Assembly (NCBI GenBank): GCA_002297545.1
Contig: DBLZ01000109.1
Span: forward strand, 17,594 to 61,033
Source: Prevotellaceae bacterium UBA711
GTDB taxonomy: Bacteria > Bacteroidota > Bacteroidia > Bacteroidales > Bacteroidaceae
Direction: 5' to 3'
DNA length: 43,440 nucleotides
Shown: positions 24,325 to 32,041 of the stretch, one piece after another
How the letters are laid out: every line of letters begins with the position of its first letter
Numbering within the stretch: the stretch's first letter is position 1
Position numbers and translations under genes: made by a program
The notes under the pieces: model-generated
The model's database searches: none
What the model was told of the DNA's origin: nothing
What the model saw: the letters and a program-made list of their open reading frames with translations, nothing else

Positions 24325-25272
24325 ATGGTTACAAACAAGATATATGAACCGGCCGACCGCATGGCTATGCTCATAGAGGATTGTCCCGATGTCCTGGAGA
24401 TGTTGGGGCGATTTGGAATTCCATTGGGTTTTGGAGAAAAGACCGTGGCCGAACTGTGCCAGGCGCAGGAAGTGGACTGCTATACGTTCCTGTGCGTGGT
24501 GAACTACATATTGAACAACGTGGGCGATGTGGACATACAGCGCCTGGATGTGCCCACGCTGATGCGCTATCTCCGTGCCTCGCACGTATATTATCTGCAG
24601 TTTTTGCTGCCCTTCATACGCGAACAACTCATGGCCTGTCTGGACCATGAGACCACGCTCTCGCGCCTCATTCTGCGCCTCTATGACGACTATGCCAATG
24701 AGGTGAACACCCACATGCAATTGGAAGAGGATAAGGTCTTTCCGTACGTCGACAGTCTACTCTCCGGCAGACACGACAACGAGAACTCCATAGACGCTTT
24801 CATGTCCACCCACAACAATGCCGACACCACTCTGCGTGAGTTGAAGAATATCATGACGCGCTATCTGCCCTCGGACGTGCGTACGGGCAACCATCTGGCT
24901 CACATACTCTACAGCCTGTATCGCAATGAGACGTGGCTCGCCAACCATGCCCGGGTGGAGGAGGCTCTGCTGACGCCGGCCATACGTATGGTGGAGCATC
25001 GCCTGAGGCACAGCGACGTAAACCGTCGGTTGTCGCAAATGATTTCGCATGGAGATGCCGGCGAACTGTCGGCGCGCGAACGCGACATAGTAGTGGGAGT
25101 GGTGCAGGGAATGTCCAACAAGGAGATAGCCGAACACCTTTTCATTTCCTTGAATACCGTGGTGACGCACCGCCGCAACATAGCACGGAAACTGCACATA
25201 CATTCACCGGCAGGTCTCACCATCTATGCCATAGTCAACAACCTGGTGGACATATCAGAGATATGCACATGA
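24325..25272 (+). CDS. Hemerythrin-domain LuxR-type transcriptional regulator
   Basis: 315-residue fusion of three parts. Residues 5-60 resemble the ScdA/DUF542 N-terminal domain, but the usual GIDFCCGG is GIPLGFGE, so its cysteines are gone. Residues 80-230 look like a hemerythrin bundle with the diiron ligand pattern intact: His87, His130 with Glu134 (HMQLEE), His163, and His208 with Glu212 (HARVEE). Residues 248-300 are a LuxR-type helix-turn-helix (ELSARERDIVVGVVQGMSNKEIAEHLFISLNTVVTHRRNIARKL). This suggests a regulator sensing oxygen, NO or iron through a diiron site. The start at 24325 is chosen because the promoter at 24281-24288 lies after the in-frame ATG at 24211. It is divergent from a TonB receptor. 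Confidence 0.88.
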   Translation: MVTNKIYEPADRMAMLIEDCPDVLEMLGRFGIPLGFGEKTVAELCQAQEVDCYTFLCVVNYILNNVGDVDIQRLDVPTLMRYLRASHVYYLQFLLPFIREQLMACLDHETTLSRLILRLYDDYANEVNTHMQLEEDKVFPYVDSLLSGRHDNENSIDAFMSTHNNADTTLRELKNIMTRYLPSDVRTGNHLAHILYSLYRNETWLANHARVEEALLTPAIRMVEHRLRHSDVNRRLSQMISHGDAGELSARERDIVVGVVQGMSNKEIAEHLFISLNTVVTHRRNIARKLHIHSPAGLTIYAIVNNLVDISEICT

Positions 25273-25336
25273 TGTAATGGTCGGCATGATGTGACACGCG
25301 ACAACAAATAGGGTAGGGTATATAAGACTGAGTGTA

Positions 25337-25358
25337 AGGCAAGTAATGCCTGTCTTTT
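25337..25358 (+). terminator. Weak terminator after the hemerythrin-LuxR gene
   Basis: AGGCA and TGCCT form a 5-bp stem with a 5-nt loop, followed by GTCTTTT. It lies 65 bp after the stop codon, before the convergent gene at 25414. Confidence 0.4.
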
Positions 25359-25413
25359 GAGGAGCGGCTTATGTCGTGCGACACAAACAAGTGAAAGGCA
25401 TCATGGGCGGACT

Positions 25414-25884
25414 TCATCTGTGTTGCTTCTCCTGCTGCTGTTTCTTCTGTGCCTCAGCAATGGAGTCCTCCCTCAACTGGCGGTTGATGGCCTCGGTCAA
25501 CTCGTCCTCGTATGTCTTGGCTGCCTCCATGCGTTTTAGGTTGTCCTGCGTCTTCTTCAGGTTCTTTTCCTTTCGGCGTTCGCGCCATGCGAATGGATAC
25601 AGGATGCGATCTGTGGCCTTTTTGCCTATGATGTCCGATATGCTCTTGGTTCCGGGTTGTACAGGCCTGTTCTTCAAGGTGTTGTTTATGGCATCTACCA
25701 CGGACAGCTCTTTCTTTGCTTTCACCTCCACTTCACGCAGTGTATCATTTACGCTCACGGCGCTATCTTGGACGGTCTTTGTGGTGTCTGTAGGTACGTA
25801 GGCTGACGTATGCTCCATACCTGTATGGGACATGAGCATAGGTATGGCCAATACCAGCAAAGGCATAATAAGGGTTCTCTTCAT
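25414..25884 (-). CDS. Hypothetical exported protein
   Basis: I do not recognise a named family. From the Met at 25884 the product is 156 residues, with a likely signal peptide (MKRTLIMPLLVLAIPMLMSHTG). A Thr/Ser-rich linker follows, then a charged, probably helical C-terminal half (ATDRILYPFAWRERRKEKNLKKTQDNLKRMEAAKTYEDELTEAINRQLREDS) ending in a Gln/Lys run. An in-frame Met at 25935 is rejected because a complete promoter (TACCTTTG at 25905-25912, CAA for the -33 at 25933-25935) overlaps it. It is a monocistronic unit. Confidence 0.75.
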   Translation of the reverse strand: MKRTLIMPLLVLAIPMLMSHTGMEHTSAYVPTDTTKTVQDSAVSVNDTLREVEVKAKKELSVVDAINNTLKNRPVQPGTKSISDIIGKKATDRILYPFAWRERRKEKNLKKTQDNLKRMEAAKTYEDELTEAINRQLREDSIAEAQKKQQQEKQHR

Positions 25885-25904
25885 TTCGCACGCTTTTTCC
25901 GTTT

Positions 25905-25935
25905 CAAAGGTACGAAGAAGCATTCTAAGATACAA
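25905..25935 (-). promoter_or_regulatory. Promoter of the hypothetical exported protein
   Basis: On the minus strand: TTG (25935-25933), 20 bp, then TACCTTTG (25912-25905). The leader would be only about 15 nt. Confidence 0.75.
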
Positions 25936-26019
25936 GCAATTTGCATTCTTTAACCCAACCGTTCATTAGATTTCCCAAAGGCGTTGCGCCTTTATATTCA
26001 GCAGTTATTCTTTTGCCGT

Positions 26020-27318
26020 TCAGTCCTTCATGCATCCTATGGGTATTATTTTCACTCCATCTTCTCGGGTGTAAGCCATTTCGCCACCGGTAAGGACTAT
26101 CAGTAGGTCGGGTTCGCGTAACTTTGTCTGCCGTTCTGACTTGTTCTTCTCGATAATGAGTCGTTTGATTTCCAACAGATGTTTTGCTCCTTCCTCTATT
26201 TCACTGCTGCCAAGTTTGCATTCGATCAAGGCATATTGTCCGTTGTTGAGGTGTAGCACGGCATCTGCCTCTAATCCGTAACGGTCACGATAATAAGAAA
26301 GGTGTCCGCCCATAGACTGTGAATACACCCGTAGGTCGCGGAAGCAAAGACATTCGAAAATGAAGCCAAAGGTGTTCAGGTCCACTTCCAGACTTTCCGG
26401 AGATGCCCCAAGCGTAGCTACCGCAATGGATGGGTCGACAAAGCAACGTTTCTTGCCAGTCCGTATAGTGCTCTTGGAGCGGATTGCCGGGGACCATGCC
26501 TCTATGTCGTCTATTACAAACAATTTTTCCAATGCGCTTACATAGTCGTCGAAAGTAGGCATAGAAGTACCCTCCATTTCTTCCGAGACATCGGCATGTA
26601 TGGATGTCTTCTTCGCCAAGCTACATATATTTCTTGCGTATGAGCGTAGTATCAGACGAGCCAAGGCAGGATTGCGCCGGGTTTTGTCTATCCTGGATAT
26701 ATCCTCGTTGCAAATCACGTTGACATAGTCTTTGGCTATCAGCAGTTGTGCTTCCCTGCTCATTTCGTCCAAAGAAGCGGGCCACCCGCCACGGCATGCG
26801 GCGAATATCAGTTGTTCTACGGAAAGGTGTGACGTTTCACCGTCAATGTCGTAGTCCGGCTCATCGAAAAGGCGGCGCAGCGAGATGGTACCGTTGGATT
26901 CGAGTGACTCGTACAGGCTCATAGGGTACATGGCCATCTTGGATATGCGCCCTGTGCCAGTATGCATTATCTGCTCGTCGTCTATCACAGTAGAGCCCGT
27001 CAATATAAACTGCCCTTTTTCTCTTCTTTCGTCAACAGCATGGCGCACTGCATCCCATATTACCGGTGCCACCTGCCATTCGTCTATAAGGCGCGGAGTG
27101 TTTCCTTTGAGCAGGAGTGAGGGTTTGGTGCGTGACGTTGCTATATATCCATCGCGTCTGTCCGGATCCTGCATCTTGATGACACTTGCAGCCCTGCGTT
27201 CTGCTGTTGTCGTTTTGCCACACCATTTAGGCCCGGTAATCTGTACTGCCCCGAATGCTTCCAGCCTCAGGTCAAGTGTCTTGTCTGCAATTCTGTTTAA
27301 GTACTTTATATCATTCAT
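26020..27318 (-). CDS. AAA_14/DUF4143 family ATPase
   Basis: Orphan P-loop ATPase of the AAA_14 plus DUF4143 type, abundant in Bacteroidota; cellular role unknown. From the Met at 27318 it has 432 residues. Walker A is GPKWCGKTT near residue 35, the Walker B-like region is RLIDEWQ, and the sensor region is FILTGSTVIDD. The C-terminal half carries the DUF4143 and nuclease-like fold with DRYGLEADAVLHLNNGQYALIECKLGSSEIEEGAKHL (an E-x-K type core). It has a complete promoter at 27328-27358. The in-frame Met at 27330 lies in that promoter, so 27318 is used. Three 23-bp repeats lie just upstream. Confidence 0.88.
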   Translation of the reverse strand: MNDIKYLNRIADKTLDLRLEAFGAVQITGPKWCGKTTTAERRAASVIKMQDPDRRDGYIATSRTKPSLLLKGNTPRLIDEWQVAPVIWDAVRHAVDERREKGQFILTGSTVIDDEQIMHTGTGRISKMAMYPMSLYESLESNGTISLRRLFDEPDYDIDGETSHLSVEQLIFAACRGGWPASLDEMSREAQLLIAKDYVNVICNEDISRIDKTRRNPALARLILRSYARNICSLAKKTSIHADVSEEMEGTSMPTFDDYVSALEKLFVIDDIEAWSPAIRSKSTIRTGKKRCFVDPSIAVATLGASPESLEVDLNTFGFIFECLCFRDLRVYSQSMGGHLSYYRDRYGLEADAVLHLNNGQYALIECKLGSSEIEEGAKHLLEIKRLIIEKNKSERQTKLREPDLLIVLTGGEMAYTREDGVKIIPIGCMKD

Positions 27319-27327
27319 AGCTAAGTG

Positions 27328-27358
27328 CAAAGGTAGTTGTTTATTTTGATACAGCCAA
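27328..27358 (-). promoter_or_regulatory. Promoter of the AAA_14 ATPase
   Basis: TTG (minus strand, 27358-27356), 20-bp spacer, TACCTTTG (27335-27328). The start codon at 27318 follows within about 10 bp, so the mRNA would be almost leaderless. Confidence 0.75.
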
Positions 27359-27386
27359 GAATTTAGACGCTTTTAGTGAGGCTTGT

Positions 27387-27455
27387 TTTGTGTTTTTGGG
27401 GCAATTCACTTTGTGTTTTTGAGGTAATTTACTTTGTGTTTTTGAGGTGAACGGC
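27387..27455. repeat. Three tandem 23-bp repeats
   Basis: Units beginning TTTGTGTTTTTG start at 27387, 27410 and 27433, exactly 23 bp apart. The next bases are GGGCAATTCAC, AGGTAATTTAC and AGGTGAACGGC, so the first 12 bases are fully conserved and the rest partly. They lie in the gap between polA and the AAA_14 ATPase gene, just upstream of the ATPase promoter. Confidence 0.8.
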
Positions 27456-27561
27456 GTTTATGGCTGGGAATTTAACAGTCGTGTCGTGTGATGTTTTTGG
27501 GGTATCCGCATGCCATAGTGAGCGGGTTCTCGGGTTGGAGGCGGGTGGGTTGCGGAGGCGG

Positions 27562-30165
27562 TTAATGTGCCTCCAGCCAGTTTGTGCCCCATCCCGCATC
27601 GGCTGTCAGAGGAACGGACAGAGTGGCGGCTCCCTGCATTTCTTCTATGACGAGTTGTTCGAGTCGTTCGCGCTCCTCGTGTAGTACACTGAAGTTCAGT
27701 TCGTCGTGCACCTGCAGTATCATGCGGCTTTGCAATCCCTCGCGACGCATGCGGCGATCCACGTTGACCATGGCCATCTTCATGATGTCGGCCGCACTAC
27801 CCTGGATGGGCGAGTTGATGGCATTGCGCTCGGCATAACCACGCACCACGGCGTTGTGACTATTGATGTCGGGCAGAGGACAACGGCGGTGGAAGATGGT
27901 CTCGGTGTAGCCATGTTCACGTGCCGTGGCTATGCTCTTGTCCATATATGCCTTGATGGCCGGATAGGTGCGGAAGTATCCGTCTATCAGCTCCTTGGCC
28001 TCGCTGCGGCTGCATCCCAGGCGTTCGGCCAGGCCAAAGGCACTGATGCCGTAGATGATGCCGAAGTTGGCCGTCTTTGCACGGCGTCGTTCGTCGGGAG
28101 TCACCTCTGAGATGTCCTTATGGAATATCTTGGCTGCTGTGGCAGCATGTATGTCCTCGCCCAGCATAAAGGCATGGATGAGGTTCTCGTCCTGGCTTAG
28201 ATGAGCCATGATGCGCAGCTCTATCTGACTATAGTCGGCCGAGAAGAAGAGCTGTCCATTGTCTGGGATAAAGGCCTTGCGCACCTCCTTGCCCATGGCG
28301 TCGCGTACGGGGATGTTCTGCAGATTGGGATTGGAGGAGGAGAGACGCCCGGTGGTTGTCACCGTCTGGTTGAATGTCGTGTGGATGTGCCCCGTGGCGG
28401 GATTTACAAGGCGCGGAAGTGCATCTATGTATGTACCAAGGAGTTTTTTTAGTCCGCGATGCTCCAGTATTTTGTTCACTATGGGATGCTTGCCGCGCAG
28501 TGAGTCCAAAACCTCCTCGCTGGTGACGTATTGTCCCTTCTTGGTCTTCTTGGCCTTGCTGTCCAGTTGCAGTATATCGAAGAGAATTTCGCCCACCTGT
28601 CGTGGTGAGGCGATGTTGAAGCGCCGGTCTGCCAAAGTGTAGATCTCTTCTTCTATGTCCGTCATTTCGAGTGTGTAGAGACGGCTGGTTTCGGCCAGTC
28701 CCTCCTCGTCTATGCGCACACCGTTCCGCTCCATGCGTGCCAGCACGCACATGAGTGGCATCTCCATGTTGCGGAAAATCTCCCACAGGCCCGTTTCATG
28801 AAGTTGCGGTGTAAGCATATCCCGCAGTGCGGGCAGTGTGGGACAACGGTACACCTCCTTGAGGTGGTCCAGGCCGTGTCGCATCTCAGGATGCAGTAGA
28901 TAGTGTGCTATGGCCGTGTCAAAGAGCAGGGGCGCGCTGTCGTGCTGTGTGTCCAAAGGGTAGTCCAGTAGCTGAGGATAGTCCTTTGTCAGCTGTGGCC
29001 AATGTGACTTCAGGTCGTGGCCCACGATGATGCCGTCCGCCATGATGTATGGCGGTTCGTCGGATAGCATAAAAGCGGGATTGGGTTCGCCTGTAGTTAG
29101 GTCGAAAAGGGTAGGGGTGGATGTTGTCGGGGAACTGCCTGCGACCGGTTGTTCTTGCGTTTGCTGAGCAAAGTCCATGGCGGCAAAGAGGTCACCCTGT
29201 ATGCTGCCGTCGCTATGCTTGGCAGAAGCCTTGGCACGCTTGGCTGGAGCCGGTTTTGTGTCTGTCGTTAGGTCATCTTGCTGGAGCACGGCTCCCTGTG
29301 TGTCGTCCTTCTTGCGCCGGAGCAACTGGCGGAACTCCAGGTCTTCATATATCCCGCGCAGCGTGTCCATGTCCGGAGGTGTTACCTCCATTGCGTCCAT
29401 GTCCAGCGAGATGGGTGCATCAGTCACGATGGTGGCCAGCCAACGGCTTTGGCGTATCTGTTCGGCATTCTCCATAACCTTCTTTTGCAAAGCACCCTTC
29501 AGCTTGTAGGTGTTCTGTAGCAGGTTGTCTATGCAGCCCCACTGCTGCACCAGAGTGCATGCCGTCTTCTCGCCAATGCCCGGGCAGCCCGGGATGTTGT
29601 CGCTTGCGTCCCCCATCAGTCCCAGTATGTCTATGACCTGCGTGGGGGAGTCTATGCCCCATTTGTGGCAGATTTCCTCGGGTCCCATGATCTGAGCCTC
29701 CGTCTTTCCCATGGGAGGACGATACATGCGTACGTTGGGGGTCACCAGCTGTCCGTAGTCCTTGTCCGGTGTCATCATGTAGGTATCTATGCCCTGCATG
29801 TCGGCCTGGTGTGCCAGTGTGCCAATGACATCATCGGCCTCATAACCTGCCACTTCCAGCACAGGGATGTGGTAGGCAGCCAGGATCTCCTTTATCTTGG
29901 GCACGGCAAAGCGTATGGCCTCCGGCGTCTCTTCGCGCTGGGCTTTGTACAGGGGATATGCCTCGTGCCGGAACGTACCCCCATGTGGGTCAAAGGCCAC
30001 CCCCATGTGTGTGGGCTGCATGTTGCGGAGCACATCCTCCAAAGTGTTGACAAAGCCAAGTATGGCGCTGGTGTTCTCGCCGCGCGAGTTGTATCGTGGA
30101 TTTTTGATGAACGCATAATAAGCCCTGTAGATGAGGGCATAGGCGTCCAGGAGGAATAATTTCAT
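27562..30165 (-). CDS. polA: DNA polymerase I with a shortened proofreading domain
   Basis: Repair and Okazaki-fragment polymerase, 867 residues. The 5'-3' exonuclease domain (1-290) is complete: EADDVIGT, TPDKDYGQLV, GDASDNIPGCPGIGEKTA. The polymerase domain has motif A ADYSQIELRIMAHLSQD, motif B RRRAKTANFGIIYGIS and motif C LQVHDELNF. The middle 3'-5' exonuclease domain is unusual. Between LFDLTTG (near 360) and IIVGHDLKSHWPQL (near 385) there are only some 30 residues, where relatives have over a hundred. The first exonuclease motif (DTET-type) is missing, and the second is GHDLKSH instead of GQNLKYD. So proofreading is probably absent, a shift already known in several polA lineages. Its promoter is at 30188-30195. 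Confidence 0.96.
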   Translation of the reverse strand: MKLFLLDAYALIYRAYYAFIKNPRYNSRGENTSAILGFVNTLEDVLRNMQPTHMGVAFDPHGGTFRHEAYPLYKAQREETPEAIRFAVPKIKEILAAYHIPVLEVAGYEADDVIGTLAHQADMQGIDTYMMTPDKDYGQLVTPNVRMYRPPMGKTEAQIMGPEEICHKWGIDSPTQVIDILGLMGDASDNIPGCPGIGEKTACTLVQQWGCIDNLLQNTYKLKGALQKKVMENAEQIRQSRWLATIVTDAPISLDMDAMEVTPPDMDTLRGIYEDLEFRQLLRRKKDDTQGAVLQQDDLTTDTKPAPAKRAKASAKHSDGSIQGDLFAAMDFAQQTQEQPVAGSSPTTSTPTLFDLTTGEPNPAFMLSDEPPYIMADGIIVGHDLKSHWPQLTKDYPQLLDYPLDTQHDSAPLLFDTAIAHYLLHPEMRHGLDHLKEVYRCPTLPALRDMLTPQLHETGLWEIFRNMEMPLMCVLARMERNGVRIDEEGLAETSRLYTLEMTDIEEEIYTLADRRFNIASPRQVGEILFDILQLDSKAKKTKKGQYVTSEEVLDSLRGKHPIVNKILEHRGLKKLLGTYIDALPRLVNPATGHIHTTFNQTVTTTGRLSSSNPNLQNIPVRDAMGKEVRKAFIPDNGQLFFSADYSQIELRIMAHLSQDENLIHAFMLGEDIHAATAAKIFHKDISEVTPDERRRAKTANFGIIYGISAFGLAERLGCSRSEAKELIDGYFRTYPAIKAYMDKSIATAREHGYTETIFHRRCPLPDINSHNAVVRGYAERNAINSPIQGSAADIMKMAMVNVDRRMRREGLQSRMILQVHDELNFSVLHEERERLEQLVIEEMQGAATLSVPLTADAGWGTNWLEAH

Positions 30166-30187
30166 GGTCTTGGGGCGTTAATGCATA

Positions 30188-30195
30188 CAAAAGTA
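30188..30195 (-). promoter_or_regulatory. -7 promoter element for polA
   Basis: TACTTTTG on the minus strand fits TAnnTTTG, 22 bp upstream of the polA ATG. No clear -33. Confidence 0.55.
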
Positions 30196-30228
30196 CGGAA
30201 AAAAACGAGAATACTCGGGCTTTTTGTG

Positions 30229-30236
30229 TAAATTTG
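30229..30236 (+). promoter_or_regulatory. -7 promoter element for the polyprenyl synthase
   Basis: TAAATTTG fits TAnnTTTG, 69 bp upstream of the GTG start at 30306, in the divergent gap with polA. Confidence 0.5.
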
Positions 30237-30305
30237 CGCGAGAATTGGCTGTGGTAGCGGCATGAAAGTGTCCTCGTAGCCACATGCCGGCTATACTTTA
30301 TTACA

Positions 30306-31289
30306 GTGGATTTATTAGAGGAGATAAAGCGTCCCATAGGCGAGGACCTTCTGAGATTCAACGAGATGCTGACGGCATCGTTGCATACCGACAACAGTAT
30401 GTTGAATATGGCCTTGGAACATATCCTGCGCCGCCGCGGCAAGCAGATGCGTCCCATACTGGTGTTGCTGGCAGCCCGTGGTGCAGAGCCTGAGGGTGCG
30501 TCCGTTCCGGAGACGGTGATACATGCCGCCATGGTCATGGAGTTGCTGCACACGGCATCGCTGGTACACGATGATATAGTGGACGAGAGCGACCGCCGCC
30601 GTGGACAGCAGAGCGTCAACAGCCTGATGGACAACAAGGCCGCTGTACTGGTGGGAGACTTCCTGCTGAGCAAGGCCATAGAGCATGCCGTGGCGTGCGG
30701 AGACCTGCGTGTGGTGCAGCTGGTTGCCAACGTGGGAGTCATGCTGGCCGACGGCGAATTGCTGCAGCTCTCGTGCATGGACAGTCCCGACATTGATGAA
30801 AGTGCCTACTACGAGGTGGTACGCAAGAAGACGGCCTCGCTCTTCTCCGCCTGTGCAGAGACGGGTGCATTGCTCGTTGCTCCCGACAATGCCGGATACG
30901 TCTACACGATGAAGCGCTTCGGCATGCTTTTGGGCATCTGTTTTCAGTTGCGCGACGACATCTTTGACATAGACCGCACGCACGACACCGGCAAACCCGT
31001 TGGTAACGATATGAAGGAAGGCAAGCTCACGCTGCCTGTCATTTATGCCGCGAACAAGAGCACCGAGGCAGCTACGCTGGCCATGAAGGTGCGCCGTCTG
31101 GAGGCCACGGAGCAGGAGATTTCCAGTCTGGTGAGCCTCACTGAGGAGACGGGCGGCATAGTTTATGCCAATGCTGCCATGCGCGACTTCTCGCTGTTGG
31201 CCAGCGGCTTGCTGGACGACGTTCCCGACCGAGCAGTTGCCACAGCCCTGCAGCACTATCTCGATTTTGTCTCCAAGCGTTACTATTGA
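30306..31289 (+). CDS. ispB: Polyprenyl diphosphate synthase (octaprenyl type)
   Basis: Trans-isoprenyl diphosphate synthase that extends a short allylic diphosphate with IPP to make the menaquinone side chain. The 327-residue protein has the first Asp-rich motif LVHDDIVDESDRRRG, the second as LRDDIFDI, the upstream GKQMRPILVLLAARG, and KKTASLFSACAETGALL. Chain length cannot be read from the sequence, so ispB is used in the general sense. The start is a GTG at 30306; there is no better ATG before MLTASLHTD. It is divergent from polA. Confidence 0.9.
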   Translation: MDLLEEIKRPIGEDLLRFNEMLTASLHTDNSMLNMALEHILRRRGKQMRPILVLLAARGAEPEGASVPETVIHAAMVMELLHTASLVHDDIVDESDRRRGQQSVNSLMDNKAAVLVGDFLLSKAIEHAVACGDLRVVQLVANVGVMLADGELLQLSCMDSPDIDESAYYEVVRKKTASLFSACAETGALLVAPDNAGYVYTMKRFGMLLGICFQLRDDIFDIDRTHDTGKPVGNDMKEGKLTLPVIYAANKSTEAATLAMKVRRLEATEQEISSLVSLTEETGGIVYANAAMRDFSLLASGLLDDVPDRAVATALQHYLDFVSKRYY

Positions 31290-31439
31290 TGAACTGTTCG
31301 GACCCCTCGGTGCAGACAGGGAGTATCTTATCGATGACACGGTAAATCCCGCCCCCAAGGCTGGGCTGATGTCTGTGTGATGTTGTGTCCGGCTCTGCTT
31401 GGAGTCCGAGCTTCGACCATGTGGACACTCATGTCCATA

Positions 31440-31527
31440 AACCGGTTTTTTCGTCTCTGACAACGCGTTTATTCGTCCTAATGAACCGGTTCATGCAATA
31501 GAGTAAACCGGTTCATACACCCGTGTC
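31440..31527. repeat. Second 22-bp-period array with AACCGGTT core
   Basis: AACCGGTT occurs at 31440, 31484 and 31506. The missing register at 31462 holds AACGCGTT, so four units stand exactly 22 bp apart. The core is self-complementary. The first two units also share TTCGTC and the last two share TTCAT after the core. This is the same period and AACCGG core as the array at 5266. It lies in the 350-bp non-coding gap after the polyprenyl synthase, in which I see no other element. Confidence 0.8.
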
Positions 31528-31639
31528 TCCACTGTGCCTAACTGACGTCCATATCGTGGCATGGGATGAGTAAGCACCGGGCACAGACCAGAGATTCAAA
31601 TGATGCCGCAGGCCTATCGTTAACACGCTGTTCGGCGTT

Positions 31640-31834
31640 TTAGTACAGCAACCCAAACTGCCACAAGGGAACCACATTGAGTGCGCCATACTCAATATCG
31701 TCTTTCACTACAAAGGCATTCTCGACATCCTTTATCTGTTTCTGCTTCTTGCCTTGTCCACCCACTTCGAATGTTCGTTCTCCTATCAGATACATCTTAT
31801 TTACCTTGCCCATGGAACGGATTAGTCGTTCCAT
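31640..31834 (-). pseudogene. Short frame, probable C-terminal gene remnant
   Basis: A 64-codon minus-strand frame ends in GALNVVPLWQFGLLY, which looks like the C-terminus of a larger protein (possibly a Bacteroidota ATPase-like family; I am not certain). It has no promoter, signal or upstream continuation: the frame is closed by a TAA seven codons before the Met. It is best read as the surviving tail of a deleted gene. Confidence 0.35.
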
Positions 31835-31875
31835 GGCTTCGGGAGTATTGGTTTATGCCACAAAGTTAGCACTTT

Positions 31876-31924
31876 TGCACTGTTATAGTGCACAATTTGG
31901 CCATTTTTGCACTATGGCAGTGCA
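31876..31924. promoter_or_regulatory. Two copies of the palindrome TGCACT-N5-AGTGCA
   Basis: Perfect 17-bp palindromes at 31876-31892 and 31908-31924, centres 32 bp apart (about three helical turns). Spacers differ (GTTAT and ATGGC) while both half-sites are identical. This is a typical operator pair, but no intact regulated gene lies beside it: the remnant at 31640-31834 reads away from it, and the next gene ends at 32042. Confidence 0.6.
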
Positions 31925-32041
31925 TTTTTACAATCTCCACGTCTTGCAGATGGTGTTTCTCTATAATGGAATGAGCTTGGACACCATAAAGACAGATGTG
32001 CTCACGCGACGGGATTTACAGCCGATATGGAGTTACATGTG

